A stretch of DNA of 64,000 nt from Papio anubis (GCF_008728515.1 NC_044991.1:39078968-39142967), one strand, 5' to 3'. Shown: positions 45,548-57,943, numbered from the stretch's first letter. Notes: a model not told the origin generated them from the sequence alone. Made by a program: numbers and translations.

Positions 45548-46934
45548 GTCATTCTTTTGAAAGCAGAAAATGTATAAAGTAATATATCCTTAAAGTAGCA
45601 GCTGTCATAAGAAGATAGCACCCTGGGCTTTCTCTGGCACCAAAACTGGGCACTCTGTGCTCCTGGTTTTCAGACAGACAGAAAGGGAAAAGGCAGGGGA
45701 GAGGGAAGGGGAGGAGGGGAGAGGGAGTAGAGGAAGGCTTGAGGTATGGCATGGAATTCTGCAAACACAGCAGTTATTAAGGGAAATGGGAGAGTGTCTA
45801 GGGGAAGAAGTTTTCTTGAATTTCTATTCTTGAAATTTCTTGGAATAAGTGGATTTGTGCAAGGGCAGGGATAAATGTAGTTGAAGATCTATTTTATAGG
45901 TGAGGAAATGGTCATCTGAGAGGCAAACTAGCCTTACGCCCCAACAGGGAATACAGCCAGAATAGAGGTAACTCTGTCTCCAGTCTCTGAATCTACAGCC
46001 TTCCTCTAATAGCATCTAAAGCCAGGGTTTCTGACAGCACAGTCCGAGAAGCCCCATGACATCACAAGTGGCAGCTGGGTGTACTTTATGACAAATGCTA
46101 AATTAACTCCTGCCTGTGACCTTGCCACCATAACTCAGACAGCCAGGACACACACTGCACCCCAAACACTCAGGTCCCTATGAAAACACTCACTCCTCCA
46201 AGCATAGAGGGAAGCCTGCTCCGCAGGCTCTGTTAAGCGTACTGCTGCCGCTGACATCATCGCAAATAGAAAGGGAGAGAGTCCAGGAACCACAGGGCTC
46301 ACTTCCTAGCCTCTCTATTTAAGATTTTCGAGGGCAGACAGCACTATGTTTAACTGGCACAAGTAATATTCATCGTGCCCAGGGCCTCTTAAGGAAAACT
46401 GAACAATGCTTTAGAATGAACCTGCCCTCACCTCACTCCTGCTCAATCATTTCACCCAACAACAAGTTAGAGGTAGAGAAGAAGAATATTATTAAAATGA
46501 TGCTTCTAAATCAGGACCTTATGGGTGCTTTGGCTCTCAACTTTTTTCATAAAATATCTGTCCAGTCCAGACCGAGAAGCCATCTTCGACAGCATTCTGG
46601 TAAGGGCATGGAGGTAACCAGGGCTCACAGGTGTCTATGGCAATGGTCTGATCCTGTTGTTAGAAATAGTCGATGCAGCAGAGGTGATGGCACTCATTGC
46701 CATGCCTGAGGTCTTCAGGGCTTGCCTACCTCAGTAGATGGTACTGAAGCCTCCTGTCTAGATGACGATCTGCTCAGACCTGGGCTACCTGCAGTGTGTC
46801 CTGTTGACAGACTTGCTCTTGCAGGGAGTAGCTGGAGAATATTGTTCTAGGAATCTTGCACTGTGCCCCACCCATAATGATGGCCCAGGACAGAAGGTGG
46901 GAAATTCACGAATACACTCCTACTATGGTGCCAT
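45548..46934. other. Unique intronic sequence with a G-rich patch
   Basis: 45696-45725 has five or more G-runs of 3-4 with short spacers on the plus strand. The rest is unrecognised. Confidence 0.5.
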
Positions 46935-47105
46935 CAAACCCAGGACACTAAGCTGTTCACACTTTATTACTAATTCTCACAGCAATCATGAAAGGTCAGA
47001 ATGATTATGTCAACTTCCAGAGAAGCACACAGAGACTCAGAGAACCTGGCTATTTGGCCGAAGTCCACAGCTTCAGATGAGCGTGACTCTAAGACCCCGG
47101 TTAGA
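46935..47105 (-). mobile_element. SINE MIR
   Basis: TTTATTACTAATTCTCACAGC, AGAAGCACACAGAGACTCAG, CTTCAGATGAGCGTGACTC in reverse MIR order. Confidence 0.65.
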
Positions 47106-47208
47106 GATAAGGCCCTCAGATTTACATATTTGCTCTACACCCTTGAGATGTTTGCAATTGGGCTGGAAAGACAGGAGATACGTCCAAAGACAACTGCAAG
47201 TTCTGACC

Positions 47209-47372
47209 ACCCTGTCCAATAGCTCTTTCTGTGATGATGGAAATGTTCTGGGACCTGTGCTGTCATCCGTGATCCAACTATCAAGTATTTGACATGTAGT
47301 TGGTGCAACTGAGAAACTGAATATTTAATTTTAGTTGGTTTGAATTCATTTGAATTGAAATTGCCATTGAAT
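47209..47372 (+). mobile_element. hAT-Charlie-type DNA transposon
   Basis: CCTGTCCAATAGCTCTTTCTG, TGATGATGGAAATGTTCTGG and ACTGAGAAACTGAATATTTAA match a roughly 200-bp hAT family, possibly MER3. The right end is eroded. Confidence 0.65.
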
Positions 47373-48771
47373 GACAACATTTAACAGCACATGTGGAGAC
47401 ATTTTATACCAGCAGCAGTCAGAAAAGAATGCTGCAGTCTGGGGTGGTCCAAGCGAGCTTCATGAAGCACATGGGCTCTGAGCCAGCCCTTGATGTGTTA
47501 GGATTTGGACAGAACTTCTGTTTCGGGCATGATCATCTTCCCTGTGGAATTTGGTTCTAAATCAAGGGCCCCAGAAACCAAGCCCAGTCCTTTTGGTCTG
47601 CAGGTGAGGAAATCAAGATTGTCCCTCCTGGTTCCATATTCCCTTTGGACCTGCTCTTCGCAACATGACTCAGCTTGCTTTTGCTTCCTCCCAAGTTTCT
47701 CCTAAAGCCTTTCCTCTCTTCCCTTTCCCTGAGTGCCCCCTGCCAACACGGGCAGGTCCTGGGTTTGCGTTCTTTTTATCTACCTAGACATTTTCTTTTC
47801 TATCTGTGAGGCTGAGTCATTTCCTCTCTTGGAATGACTTTTAATGTGCTTTATGCTTCTACATCTGTCACTCTGAGAAAGGCATTTCCCAATACAGACA
47901 GCAATGCCACTCACAGAGAGACCAATCATCTGCCCCCAAAACACACCCCAGCAACAGAGAACAGAATCCCCCCATCCTTGCTGGGTCTGCATATGGCTGA
48001 ACCTAATGCTCAGAGCTGGTCACCATGTACTGTCTGATTCCATTCTTTTCCACACCAGGAGTGACAACTGGCCTTTCTAATACTATTAGCTGATTAATAC
48101 TAATTTTAGACTACACGTGGCTCAGCCCCTCAGTGGGGCATTTGACCCCTTCATACCCATTTTCATTTCTAGCTCACGTAGCTGCCCTTGTGCTGCTTCA
48201 CTTTCAAGTGAAAAATGTTCCTTGTGAGCATGGAACAACAGCCACAGTAACTTTTGGATTCCCCAGCTTGAGGAACACAGACTACGTAGGATTTTTTTTG
48301 GTGGTGGAGATGGAGCAGATAACCTATTTTGAATTCTTTTCAGCTTTGCTTGAAAGCTGATTGTTAAGAGTCTAAGTATGGTGGGAAGGGCACTTCCACC
48401 CATCTTCCCAACAGATCCAGACCTGCAATTCTCTGACATGTCTTCTGTACTCAACAACTTGTAGTTCTTTGGGCTGCAGCAGAGATTGTTTATATCCTTC
48501 CATGCTGACACTAAAGATGAGACAGGCCTTTGGATGGAAGATCAGCATGTCACTGAGCTCCTGGGCCCTGGACAGTGGCACACATGCGGTCAATCCCCAC
48601 CAGGTAAGGACAGAAAGCCCCAGAGGGCTTCGAGGTCCAAGTCAAAGTGACAAAACATGGCTACAGACCTACTCCATCCCATCGCCTGTTTTGGTACAAC
48701 CTGTGAGCTAAGAATGATTTTTAAATTGATAAAACATTATAAAAAATTATTTTAAGAATATACTACAGATA
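47373..48771. other. Unique intronic sequence
   Basis: Nothing recognised. A donor-like CAGGTAAGG on the plus strand near 48600 has no exon partner. Confidence 0.45.
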
Positions 48772-48843
48772 CAATATGTGGCCTGCAAAGCCTACAGTGT
48801 TTACCATCTGGCCCTTTCCAGAACAAGTTTACCAACTCCCGTC
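48772..48843 (-). mobile_element. MER20 fragment
   Basis: TGGCCTGCAAAGCCTACAGTG and CTGGCCCTTTCCAGAACAAG are the reverse 5' end of MER20. Confidence 0.8.
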
Positions 48844-49494
48844 TGAACCTTCAGGGACCTCATTCATCCAGAGGGGTGCCTGTCATGTCCCTGAGGCTTG
48901 GTGGGCTGGGTCCTCACAGCCCTTCGTTCCCTTTGATCTGCTTTGTGTTTGTTTTCTTTTTCAGTTCAGTAACCTCAGAGACAAAATGTTCCATATATGT
49001 TTCCGGGGAATGGCGCAATAGATATCAAATCTAACAAACAATAAATGAAAATCCGCCTCTTCCAAGAAGATCAACATCGTGGGTGAGGATCTGGCCCAAT
49101 CCCGGTGTCTCTACTGTGATAGGAACAAGGTTCCTGATTAAAAACCAGCCAGAAAGGACCCAAGCGATCAAAGCAAAGGTAACCACACAACATCCTCACC
49201 CATCCTGCTCCTGCCTTAGTTTCTCACTTGGCAGCACCAGTCTCCACATCCGACCTCAGTACCGCATCAGGAGTGTCACTGTCTCTGACTCAGCCCCAGC
49301 TCCAGTAGAAAACGAACACAGAGGTCAAAACATACCCTAATAGTCCCTCAGGATGTCACCTGAAAGTTTCTTAGGCTCCCATCCTAAACATCCTCAGAAG
49401 CTCTCTGGATTAATATTCTAAGAAAACACACAGCAGCTGCCTCTTCCTTAGCCACAGGAGAAAATGACAGCTGCTGCCCATGAGTAGCCAGCAC

Positions 49495-49503
49495 TGTTAC
49501 CTG
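49495..49503 (-). other. SLC24A3: Splice donor of SLC24A3 exon 2
   Basis: Read on the minus strand: CAG|GTAACA, with GT at 49500-49499. The intron side GTAACA is imperfect but usable. Confidence 0.85.
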
Positions 49504-49629
49504 GTTCGGTGCAGTTCTTGCCATTCCGGAGTCCAGCATCTTCGGAAGTCAGAGTGTCGTTCACCTGCATGAGCTTCCTCCCCATCATCCACTTTCTGTC
49601 TTCCCCTATGAGGTCCATGAGGTCAAGCT
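49501..49629 (-). CDS. SLC24A3: SLC24A3 exon 2 (NCKX3 N-terminal extracellular segment)
   Basis: SLC24A3 encodes NCKX3, a plasma-membrane exchanger that imports Na+ in return for exporting Ca2+ together with K+. This exon encodes 43 codons (129 bp, phase 1 at both ends), so its loss would not shift the frame. The translation contains LMDLIGEDRKWMMG, MQVNDTLTSEDAG and GKNCTEP; in NCKX proteins the last motif leads straight into ALHEFP of the next exon. It contains no membrane helix and lies between the N-terminal hydrophobic segment (exon 1) and the first transport helices (exon 3 onward). Two N-glycosylation sequons are visible (NDT and NCT). The exon keeps four CpGs in CpG-poor surroundings, as coding DNA often does. 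The first codon is split (G from exon 1 plus AG, giving Glu). From memory, the human protein may read V, A and S where this copy has I, G and G (DLIG, MMGR, RNGK). The assignment rests on recognition, not alignment. Confidence 0.92.
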
Positions 49630-49656
49630 CTGGGGAGACAAAGACAATAACCACAT
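49630..49656 (-). other. SLC24A3: Splice acceptor of SLC24A3 exon 2
   Basis: Read on the minus strand: a pyrimidine tract TTATTGTCTTTGTCTCCCCAG ends at the AG at 49631-49630. A second AG two bases on (49629-49628) is inside the exon and would break the frame match. Confidence 0.88.
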
Positions 49657-51825
49657 GTCATTCACAGCTGGATTTCAGCTTCTGCTGACACTGCGTGCCC
49701 GGTGCCCCGACCAGCCATCACTTGCTCAACCCTGCCTGCACTCCCGGCCACCCTGCTTCTAGCTGCCTGATGGCTTCCTCGCCGCATCAGTGGGATGACT
49801 TTGAGGTGTGTGTTCTAAACTGGATTCTAGATTCTTCCCAGTGGGATCAAGCTCCAGTTGTCTACTGTGTAACTTTCTTGATAAAGCACACTTGATCAAC
49901 TGCTCCCCCTTCCCTGTCTCAATTCCCTGCTCCCAGTGACATCCTGAGAAATGTTTAACAACCAACTCTCAAAGGGGAAGAAAAGCCCTGTTTTGTAGCC
50001 ACTGGCCAATTTCTGTGGTGTCAATATTCCCATTGTAGCCAATGCCTAGCTACACACATGACATCATTGAAAATGGGGTTCGGAAGAGATGGACACAATC
50101 AGCTCCACTGAGTCAATAATAGCTGGCTCCAGCCTATCGAGATCTAGTCCCTGCCAGTATCTCCTGAAACCAGCCCCCAAATGAACCACCCACCATTGAA
50201 CATACTTCAGAATCTGCTTCTGGGGGTTATCAAGCGAAGACATAATTTGCCATCCCCAAAGCATAGATTCATGAGTGCCACACAGCATGTTTCCAATGAA
50301 CAAGAGATAAAGGCATGAACTAGGAAACAGTAGGTTGGGAGAGCAGGTAACAGGGCTCAGGGCTGCAATGACTGTGGGGGTGGAGGTGCCAGAAGAAAGA
50401 ACACAGGCTAAAGAGCACACTGAAGCGGCCAGTGCAGTGCATTCTGTTTGGGGCACGTTGAGTTTGAAGAGTCCGCAGAGCACGGAATGGGAGGTATGCC
50501 ACCTGTGCAAGTGTGAGTGGAGGAACCTTGGGGTGAAAAGCAGAGCCACAGCAAACCTCAGGGAAATCATCAGCAACAGGGAAGGGTGAGAGGCACATGT
50601 ATGGATGGGGTCTCCCGGTGGAGAAGAGGGGGCACTGGGGAGAAGGAATGGAAGAACACAATATCCTTCAGAGAGGAGACAGAGCAAAAGGATTCAGGAA
50701 GGGATCATGAATGGAAGGAAAAGAGCAAGGAAAGCAGGTGTCGTGGAAGGTAAGCAGAAAGAGAATTTCAGGAGGGAAGGAGTAGCCAATAGCCTTGAAC
50801 TCCATGGACAGATCAGGTAAGATGAAGGCAGAAACATGACAGGTGGGACCTGGCGTCATGGGGCCATGGAGAGACACAGACAGCAAGCCAAGCTGCCAAA
50901 GTGGCTCTTTCCAGGGGCTTGGCACTGAAGAAGGGACCTGAGGCAATGCTGCCTCTTGAGTGTCCAAAGTTGCCGCGGGCAGAAAATGGATTGAAACACA
51001 AGACGTGGGCCTAACCCACGGGCCCAGTGGCCTTCAGGCCAGATAGTGCACCCAACCACACCAACACAGTGTCTGAAGTGGTCACTGAAGAGCTGGAGGG
51101 CATCCTGCCCTCTCCTCTACTTTCACAGTGATTCAGTTTCCCAAATGATTTCTCCTTTGTTACTGAATTCAAACCTCACAACACTGCTTAAGAAAGAAAG
51201 CAAGAGTGTGGACATTGCCTCTCCAGCACCTGATCACTGCTGGCTCAGGGTAGGTGCTCAGTAGGTATGCGTTGAAATAATTATTCCCACTTTATAAGTG
51301 GAGAAAGTGAGACTCATGGAAGTGTCTGGAAATCACAATGCCTGTGGGCACCTCACCTAAGATAACATGATGCACATAATATCAGTAGCTCATGAACTGA
51401 GGTCTTCCTCAAACACAGACCCTGCTTCCACGTGTAAATTTAGCAAGATATCAAATTACAGTTTATGCATACCATCCAGGAGAGCCCCCCCAGGTTTTTT
51501 TCCCCAAAAAATGGAGGAAGAATGTGGAGTCTAATGAAAAGAAACAATAATTTCAGACTCTTGAAATACAAAATTCTACATGGCGGCCACATGTATCAGC
51601 TTAGCCCAAATTATGAGGACAATATCAAAGATAATTCAAGGTTAAAGCAAGGCATTTGTGTAGTCTGAATAACCTGAATGGTGGATTCTTATGATTAAGA
51701 ATAGTGATGAATAGAGGCAAAAAAATCTCAAAGCCTCATGAAGAAAAGATAAGGTTAGTAGCCTTAAACTCCCATATTGTCACAAATAATCTGCAAGTGT
51801 GGAGAAGGGCATCCCCTCTGTCTCA
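49657..51825. other. Unique intronic sequence
   Basis: A 207-codon minus-strand frame at 50064-50687 is the longest frame outside repeats but has no known domain or splice context. About 51270-51370 may be a reverse MIR (AATTATTCCCACTTTATAAG). Confidence 0.5.
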
Positions 51826-52260
51826 GGCTGGGTTTCCCTAGAAGCAGCCCCTGAGAGAAGGATTTGAGAGCAGGTGGTTTATACGGGAGGTGATCCCAAG
51901 AAGAATCAGTAGAAGAGCAGAGTAGGACAGGAAACGCTAATAGCAGGTGCATTTTAAGTCAGTTGCCAATATGAATAACTAGAAACTGACCTCTCTGGAA
52001 AGCTCTGGGGACCAGTGTAGACATGCATCTCGGACACCTAAGAGGTGAGGAAGCTTGGGTATTCATCCAGCTACTCCTGGTCTAACATTGGTTGAAGCTG
52101 ACAAAAGAGGACATAATCCCCCAGCATTTCCAATCTGCCACATGGAGGTCCAAGGTGATGCCCAGAAAAAGGCCTTGGGCAATGAGAGGCAGGTGCTAGA
52201 AGCTGCACTGTGCCAGCTGGCACTGAAGAGGTCAGAACCGAGTAATATACGTTGAGCACC
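51826..52260 (+). repeat. Unassigned dispersed repeat, copy B
   Basis: It begins GTTTCCCTAGAAGCAGCCCC and GGTGGTTTATACGGGAGGTG, and ends ATTTCCAATCTGCCACATGG and GGCCTTGGGCAATGAGAGG. It shares its left part with copy C and its right part with copy A. Confidence 0.6.
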
Positions 52261-52924
52261 ACGACATCTGCCCATCTACACAGTACCTAAAGAGAGAGTC
52301 ATGCTGTGGCCAGCAGCGTGGCTATTCCACTGTTCTTATAATCTGGGTCAAGGAGACATGCTTTGTGGTACTGTAATCTTAATGTTCAGGAAGACCCCAA
52401 AGATTTAAAAAGAAGCAGGAGTATCCCTTCCAATGACTTCCAAGTTGCTTCATATGCCAAGTTTCCATGGTTCTGTAACTCTGAGAGAAAAGCTGATACC
52501 AATTAAGAGATGTAAAAATAAAGCCAGCTATTGTAGCAGAAAATTAGAGGATTTTTCAACATAATGATTCAATATCTTCAGGAATTAGACTCTTAAGGCA
52601 GCACCTCTGGATTCCAAAATGTGCAAACTTTTATCTCAATAAAAATGTATTTGACCACTGAGGGCTGACATAACAACACAGAGACCAGAGTCTGAGAAAA
52701 AAATGATGAAGCAATGCATTGCATGCATTTCCTTCCCACAGAGAACCAAGTTTGACAATATTATAGCACAGTTCATCTGTCCTCGCAAAACTCCTGCTGA
52801 GCTAGGAAGAGGCAGTTGGTTCTGGGGTCACTTTACCTTTAGAGTACATAAGTCAGAGGATAAGCGATTTGCTAAGATCAGAGTCAATCCATGGCTACAT
52901 CAACCATCATTTCATAGTTAGCAT
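52261..52924. other. Unique intronic sequence
   Basis: Nothing recognised. Confidence 0.5.
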
Positions 52925-53143
52925 GGCTTCTATTCACTGAATGTCTGTGATGTGCAGAAACCTTTCCATTCTTCACCATGTTTCATCTTCATGGACGAAA
53001 GCCCTACATGGAAATACTAGTTCCTTTTTGTAAATAAGGAAATTGATGGACAGAGAGGTTAAATATCTTGCCCAAGGTCACACAGTGAGGAAGTAGCAGA
53101 ATGAGGATTTGAACCCAGGCCTAGTGACCTCAAAGGACAAATT
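52925..53143 (-). mobile_element. SINE MIR, near complete
   Basis: Reverse MIR: CACTGAATGTCTGTGATGTG, TTGTAAATAAGGAAATTGATGG, TTGCCCAAGGTCACACAGTG, GATTTGAACCCAGGCC. The best preserved MIR in the window. Confidence 0.88.
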
Positions 53144-53304
53144 CTTGGTAGATCCTGGGATAGGATGAAATCCATCCTGGTTTCATTATACAGCTATAGT
53201 AAAGTAGCTCAATAATGTAGCCTGCACCTTATAACAGGTTAGCAATGAAGAGGTAAATAAGTCTCACTGGACTTATTTCAAAGAGGTTATTTCCCTAGAA
53301 GTTA

Positions 53305-53911
53305 CAGTCATGCACCGCAAAATGACATTTCTGTCAGCGTTGGAAGGCATATATGATAGTGGTCAACTTTTTTTTTTTTTTTTTTTGGTCTGGCTTTGTT
53401 GCCCAGGCTGGAGTGCAATGGTGCATTGCACCCTCAAACTCCGAGGCTCACATGATCCTCCCACCTCACCCTCCTCAGTATCTAGGACTACAGGTGCATG
53501 CCACCACATTCAGCTAATTTTATTATTTTTTGTAGAGACAGAGTCTCCCTATGTTGCCCAGGCTGGTCTCAAACTTCTGGCCTCAAGTGATCCTCCCACC
53601 TTGACCTCCCAAAGTGCTGGGATTATACACATGAGCCACCACAGTCAGCCCCATAAGATTTTAACACCATATTTTTACTGTCCCTTTGCTGTATTTAGAT
53701 ATGTTTAAATATACAAATACTTACCACTGTGTTACAATTGCCACAGTATTCAGTACAGTCAGTCAAGTGCTGTACAGGTTTGCAGCCTAGGAGCAATAGG
53801 CTATATCATCCAGGTTTATGTAAATACACTCTACGGTGTTGGTACAAGAACAAAATCACCTAACAATGCATTTCTCAGAACATATCCCCACTGTTAAGGG
53901 ACATGTGATTG
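53305..53911. mobile_element. TcMar-Tigger-type DNA transposon, split by an AluJ
   Basis: It starts CAGTCATGCACCGCAAAATG after a TA dinucleotide and ends TTAAGGGACATGTGATTG, an imperfect inverted pair. The interior TACTTACCACTGTGTTACAATTG and GCAGCCTAGGAGCAATAGGC is family text. Without the Alu it is about 320 bp. No open frame. Confidence 0.78.
53368..53651 (-). mobile_element. AluJ nested in the Tigger-type element
   Basis: Antisense Alu with a 22-T tail; CTGGCCTCAAGTGATCCTCC is J-type. It interrupts the transposon after GATAGTGGTC and is followed by CCATAAGATTTTAAC. Confidence 0.9.
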
Positions 53912-56900
53912 AATTAGGAACAGCAGTGAGGCAGGAGCCTCCCCCATGAAAGGTTTACAAACGAAGGACTAAAGTCCCACTGGGTGCAACTCACTCTGCT
54001 CAGTGTGATTTCCTAGAGACCAGGCTGGTCGCACGCATTATGACATGGAGGGCTATCTTCTTGCACTTAGGGAGGCGGGGCAGAGGGTGGGCAGCTGGGA
54101 AGCCTTGGAGGGTGGGAAGGTGAAGGGGATACGGAGAGGCGCCCACACTGGCTGTCCTCCCTGCTCTCCCCTCGCTCACCTCCCCAGCTTCCTTGGACTT
54201 CTCCGCTACAGCAAAGAGGCCACTCTGCAAAGCTACACTTGAGCAATGTCAACAAAAACACTTGGCCCCTGTCCATGGCATTCTTGGCTCCTCATCTGCC
54301 AGGCCCTGGAAGTTGCATGTTGGCCTAATTAGTCAGGGGAGGGGTAGGGTATGAAGAAGGGAGGCAGCAGGCTCACATGTCACATGTCACGAGTGGAGGC
54401 AGCCTGCAGGACTGCAGGCTCTGAGAAGAGGGGACAGGAGTGGGCTGTCGGGACAGCACGGGATGCTAGCTGGAAGGGGAGGAAATCAAGCTCTCAACTC
54501 AAGAAGCAAGCGCATGCACTAAGGAAGGACACAAAGTGAGGCTGGACGCCAAGTTTCCATTACAGAGCTATGTGCTCACCCTTTTGTGCTCTCTTCCCTC
54601 CCTTCCCCTACCTCCCTCCTCCCCACAACTGGGGCTTAGAGAGCCCAAGGATTTCTGACACCAAGAATGGATCTCCCTGCGTGCCCCCTGACAAACAGCC
54701 TTGACTCACAGCCTTCACCCTAACACTGTCTCCTATGTGAACCTTGTCCCATAGGGCTTGCAACCCTTCCAAATACCAGCCCCAGGCCTGGTGGAGCGGT
54801 GGGGCTGCCTGCTCTCTGATGGGAGAATTAACTCCTTCAGACACCTTGGCAACAGCAGATGAGGAAGTTTGCTGCGTCACCAGCAAAATTATCTTTTATG
54901 CCCCTCATTATGTGCCAAGCACCCTTCCTGTACCATCTCACTCCATCCGCTTGCAGGGAATGCTGATGGGGGTAAGCAGCCAAGCCAGGACCCTAGGCCA
55001 CAGACGACTGCAAAGCTCAGGTATGTGTTTCTCACCTGTCCCAGAGCTCCAGGAGCCCAGGGAAGTGGTCTTAGGGGCATAGCAGCTCTTTTGGAGGGGA
55101 GGTATTAACTCTCCCCTCCCTGTGAACTGGAATACTGCTTTTCTTTTTGGAAACTGGGATGCAGAGAACCATCCAGCTGAAATGCTCAGACAGCCATGGC
55201 AACAGCTTCCCATTTGCAGATGAAGAAACTGAGTCTTGTAAAGCCGCATACAACACTGGAGAAAGAATGTCTGGAACACTCAGTTAATGGCACAAGAAAC
55301 AGCCAAAGGCGGCAGCACTAACTCAGGCTCTCTATGCTGGTTTGGTGCTCTTCGCTAAGGCTATAAATACCCCACCCTACAGTTTACACAGCTGCCTCCA
55401 CTCTGTACACCCCAGGTCTTCACCCCAGGGTTGGAGGTCAGGTTTGCATAAGCCCGCAGCAAGCGGACGCCTTCTGCAGACTCAAGTGAGCAGCACTGCT
55501 CTCCAAATGACCCCTTTCCTGCCCCTCCCCCTAAAGTCTCAGAAGGATGAGCCTCATCCTCTGTGGGTGAAGAGGGGAGCAGTAGAGGCCCTGGCTTCGT
55601 ACAGGTGGATTTTTCTCATGGGTTTTCCAGCTGAAGCAAGAGCTTCCCTGTGCTTTTGTTCATGGTCCTTGGAAAGGAGCACCAATTGTGGAGAGGTTGC
55701 AGTCCTCCAAACAAAGCTCTCCTAACCCAGCAGGACAGGAGGAAGCTGGAGGCTAAAAGGGCCACACATTCATTGCCCTCAATGGCCTCAAAGCTTCCAG
55801 AAAGTCAGAGAAGGGAAGATCCAGAGAAGGTGTCTGGGAGAAGATCTCCAAGCCACAGGAGGTGATAGGTTCTGTTTAAATTCTCTTCCACGAGCTCCAC
55901 AGCCTGTTTCCACAGCCTGTCCAATGGGCAAGAGGATGCTAAGAACACCCCCTTGGCCTGGGTCGAGGTCTCCCACTAATGTCCCCAACTCAGCGACGGC
56001 AATCACAGGCATCAACTCTTACCTGGATGTAAATTTCTTGCCAGTGTCAAGGCGCTACACCTCCACTCCAAGAGGAAACCCAGATTGAAAGTTGAGCCTT
56101 TTCAGTCCCTCCAATAGGACAGGCCTCCCTTTAACCCAGAGGGGAAGAGGGAAGAAGGTGACCCTAGTCACCTGCCCACTTGAGGCAGGGCACTTCGTGC
56201 CTAAGGTCAGGGCACCAGCATGGTCAGGTTCTGGTGAGGGTCCTCTTCTGAATTGCATACTGATATATTCTTGTATCCTTACGTGGCAGAAAAAGAGCTA
56301 CAGAGCTCACTAGGGTCCCTTTAGCAAGGGTACTAATCCCATTCTTGGGATGTGGTGGATGTATTCTGGTCTTATGAACTAATTACTTCTCAATTGGGAG
56401 TTAGGATTTCCATATATGAATTTGACACCAACATTCCATACTTTGTAACAAGAAACCCCATATTGGACATTATATGTGTGTGAGTGTGGGAGAGAGAGAG
56501 AGTTAGAGGGGGAGGGGGAGGGGGAGAAAAAGGGGTGGAAGAAGAGGGACATGATCATGCAATCTTTTTATACCATGCACGTGTCCATTGATTGTCTTTT
56601 GGCAAAGAAGTTTTTAAAACTGTTGAACTTAGAGATGAATTATGCATTTCTCTCTCATAAAAAGACAAGTGCTATAAATATGCTAACCTTTTCTGGGAAG
56701 ACATGGTCACCAGCTAACTAAGTGTGCACCTAGCAGATATTTTCAGAAAACACACTGCTCCTCATGTCTGCTTTTGCTCCACATCCCTCAAGGTGACCTT
56801 TAACAACCAGTGAAAGAGTAGAAGCTTTCCTAAAGAAATTTGCTCTATGGACAGAGCATTTTGAAAATAAATATCAAAACTTTGTATGTCTTCATATGAT

Positions 56901-57927
56901 AAATTATATCAAGAAAATGATTAAAATCAGTACATTCTAAAAACATGTATATGTTCCACTTAAAAATTTGGAATCAAAATTATATAACCTGATTTTAAAA
57001 TTCCAAAACAAAGAGTTTCAATGACTTTTATTAGAAATTTGAAATTAAAATTCAATGTCTTTTACTTAAAAAATGGACTTTTATAAATCCATTTATTAGA
57101 AACATGTAAATGCAATACCTTCTGAAAAGTTGCAAGATTAATCTACTGAAGTCAGAAAAGATGGGAAGATATTAACAACAGTCTTTGGGTAATTGGTGAA
57201 TGAAATTGAAAATTTAGTATCTTGATTTAGTAGTTATAGCCCATAATGCTTTTCTTCCATTTGGATCCATACATCTTGGGGAATTATCTATTACAAGTAG
57301 GACAGCCATTAAACTTCAAAATTAAAATAAACTGAACCTTAAATTAAAATAAGCAGACCTTCTGTTAGCTGTATCTCAAAGTGTGGAACTAATATTTTCA
57401 AAAATGATTAAGTATATTCTATCATGTTTTCTCAATAAGATACTACTCATAAAGATAACAACATTAACATCATCATTGTTTAGAAAACTCCATGTTTTGT
57501 TCTGTTAAAATATAAGTAATATATTTAAAATGGTTTATTTCATCGCTATTTTATTCCTATTACATTTATTTTTCATTGTATTTAAAAATCTGGGGCAGAT
57601 CCAGGTTTTATGGGACCTGAAGTTTATGTAATATTGAGACCACTCTTTTAAATATAAAATTTTACAAATACAAAGATAGGTATAAGGCTTAAAAATAATA
57701 TCTCATTATACATATATACACATAATATATATACAGTATTTCTTAAACATAATTTCTAAAAAAATACATACTTTCCTAAGGATCACAGTTTTAGGTAACA
57801 TAGTCCATTCCAGCTGTACATATGCCTTGCCTCGGGCTCTGTTGATATACTCCAAACACTTGTATTTTTCATACATCTAATATATTTGCCCCTGCAAACC
57901 TGCCCGATGTGTTTCTTCAGTTCTCTT
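53912..57927. other. Unique intronic sequence, GC-rich then AT-rich
   Basis: From 54000 to 56300 it is GC-rich with many short overlapping frames and no splice-bounded exon. 56470-56540 is a GA/GGGGGA simple repeat with G-quadruplex potential (56508-56535). 56800-57780 is strongly AT-rich. 57590-57670 may be an unnamed old repeat. GCTATAAATACCCC at 55361 is TATA-like but isolated. Confidence 0.5.
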
Positions 57928-57943
57928 TAAAACTCACTTTTTT

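Larger units (their letters stand above)
1..49500 (-). other. SLC24A3: SLC24A3 intron 2 (partial)
   Basis: Everything left of the exon at 49501-49629 lies downstream of it in the minus-strand gene, so it is the 5' part of intron 2. It starts at the GT donor read on the minus strand at 49500-49499. No sequence encoding the following exon, which in NCKX proteins leads into the first transport helices, was seen, so the intron continues past the left edge. Very long early introns fit the known large size of this gene in primates. The content is interspersed repeats separated by unrecognised DNA. Confidence 0.85.

Noticed and set aside
50064..50687. 207-codon minus-strand open frame
   Set aside because: No recognisable domain, no splice sites, unusual Ser/Cys/Leu-rich composition, and one such frame is unsurprising in 64 kb of non-coding DNA.
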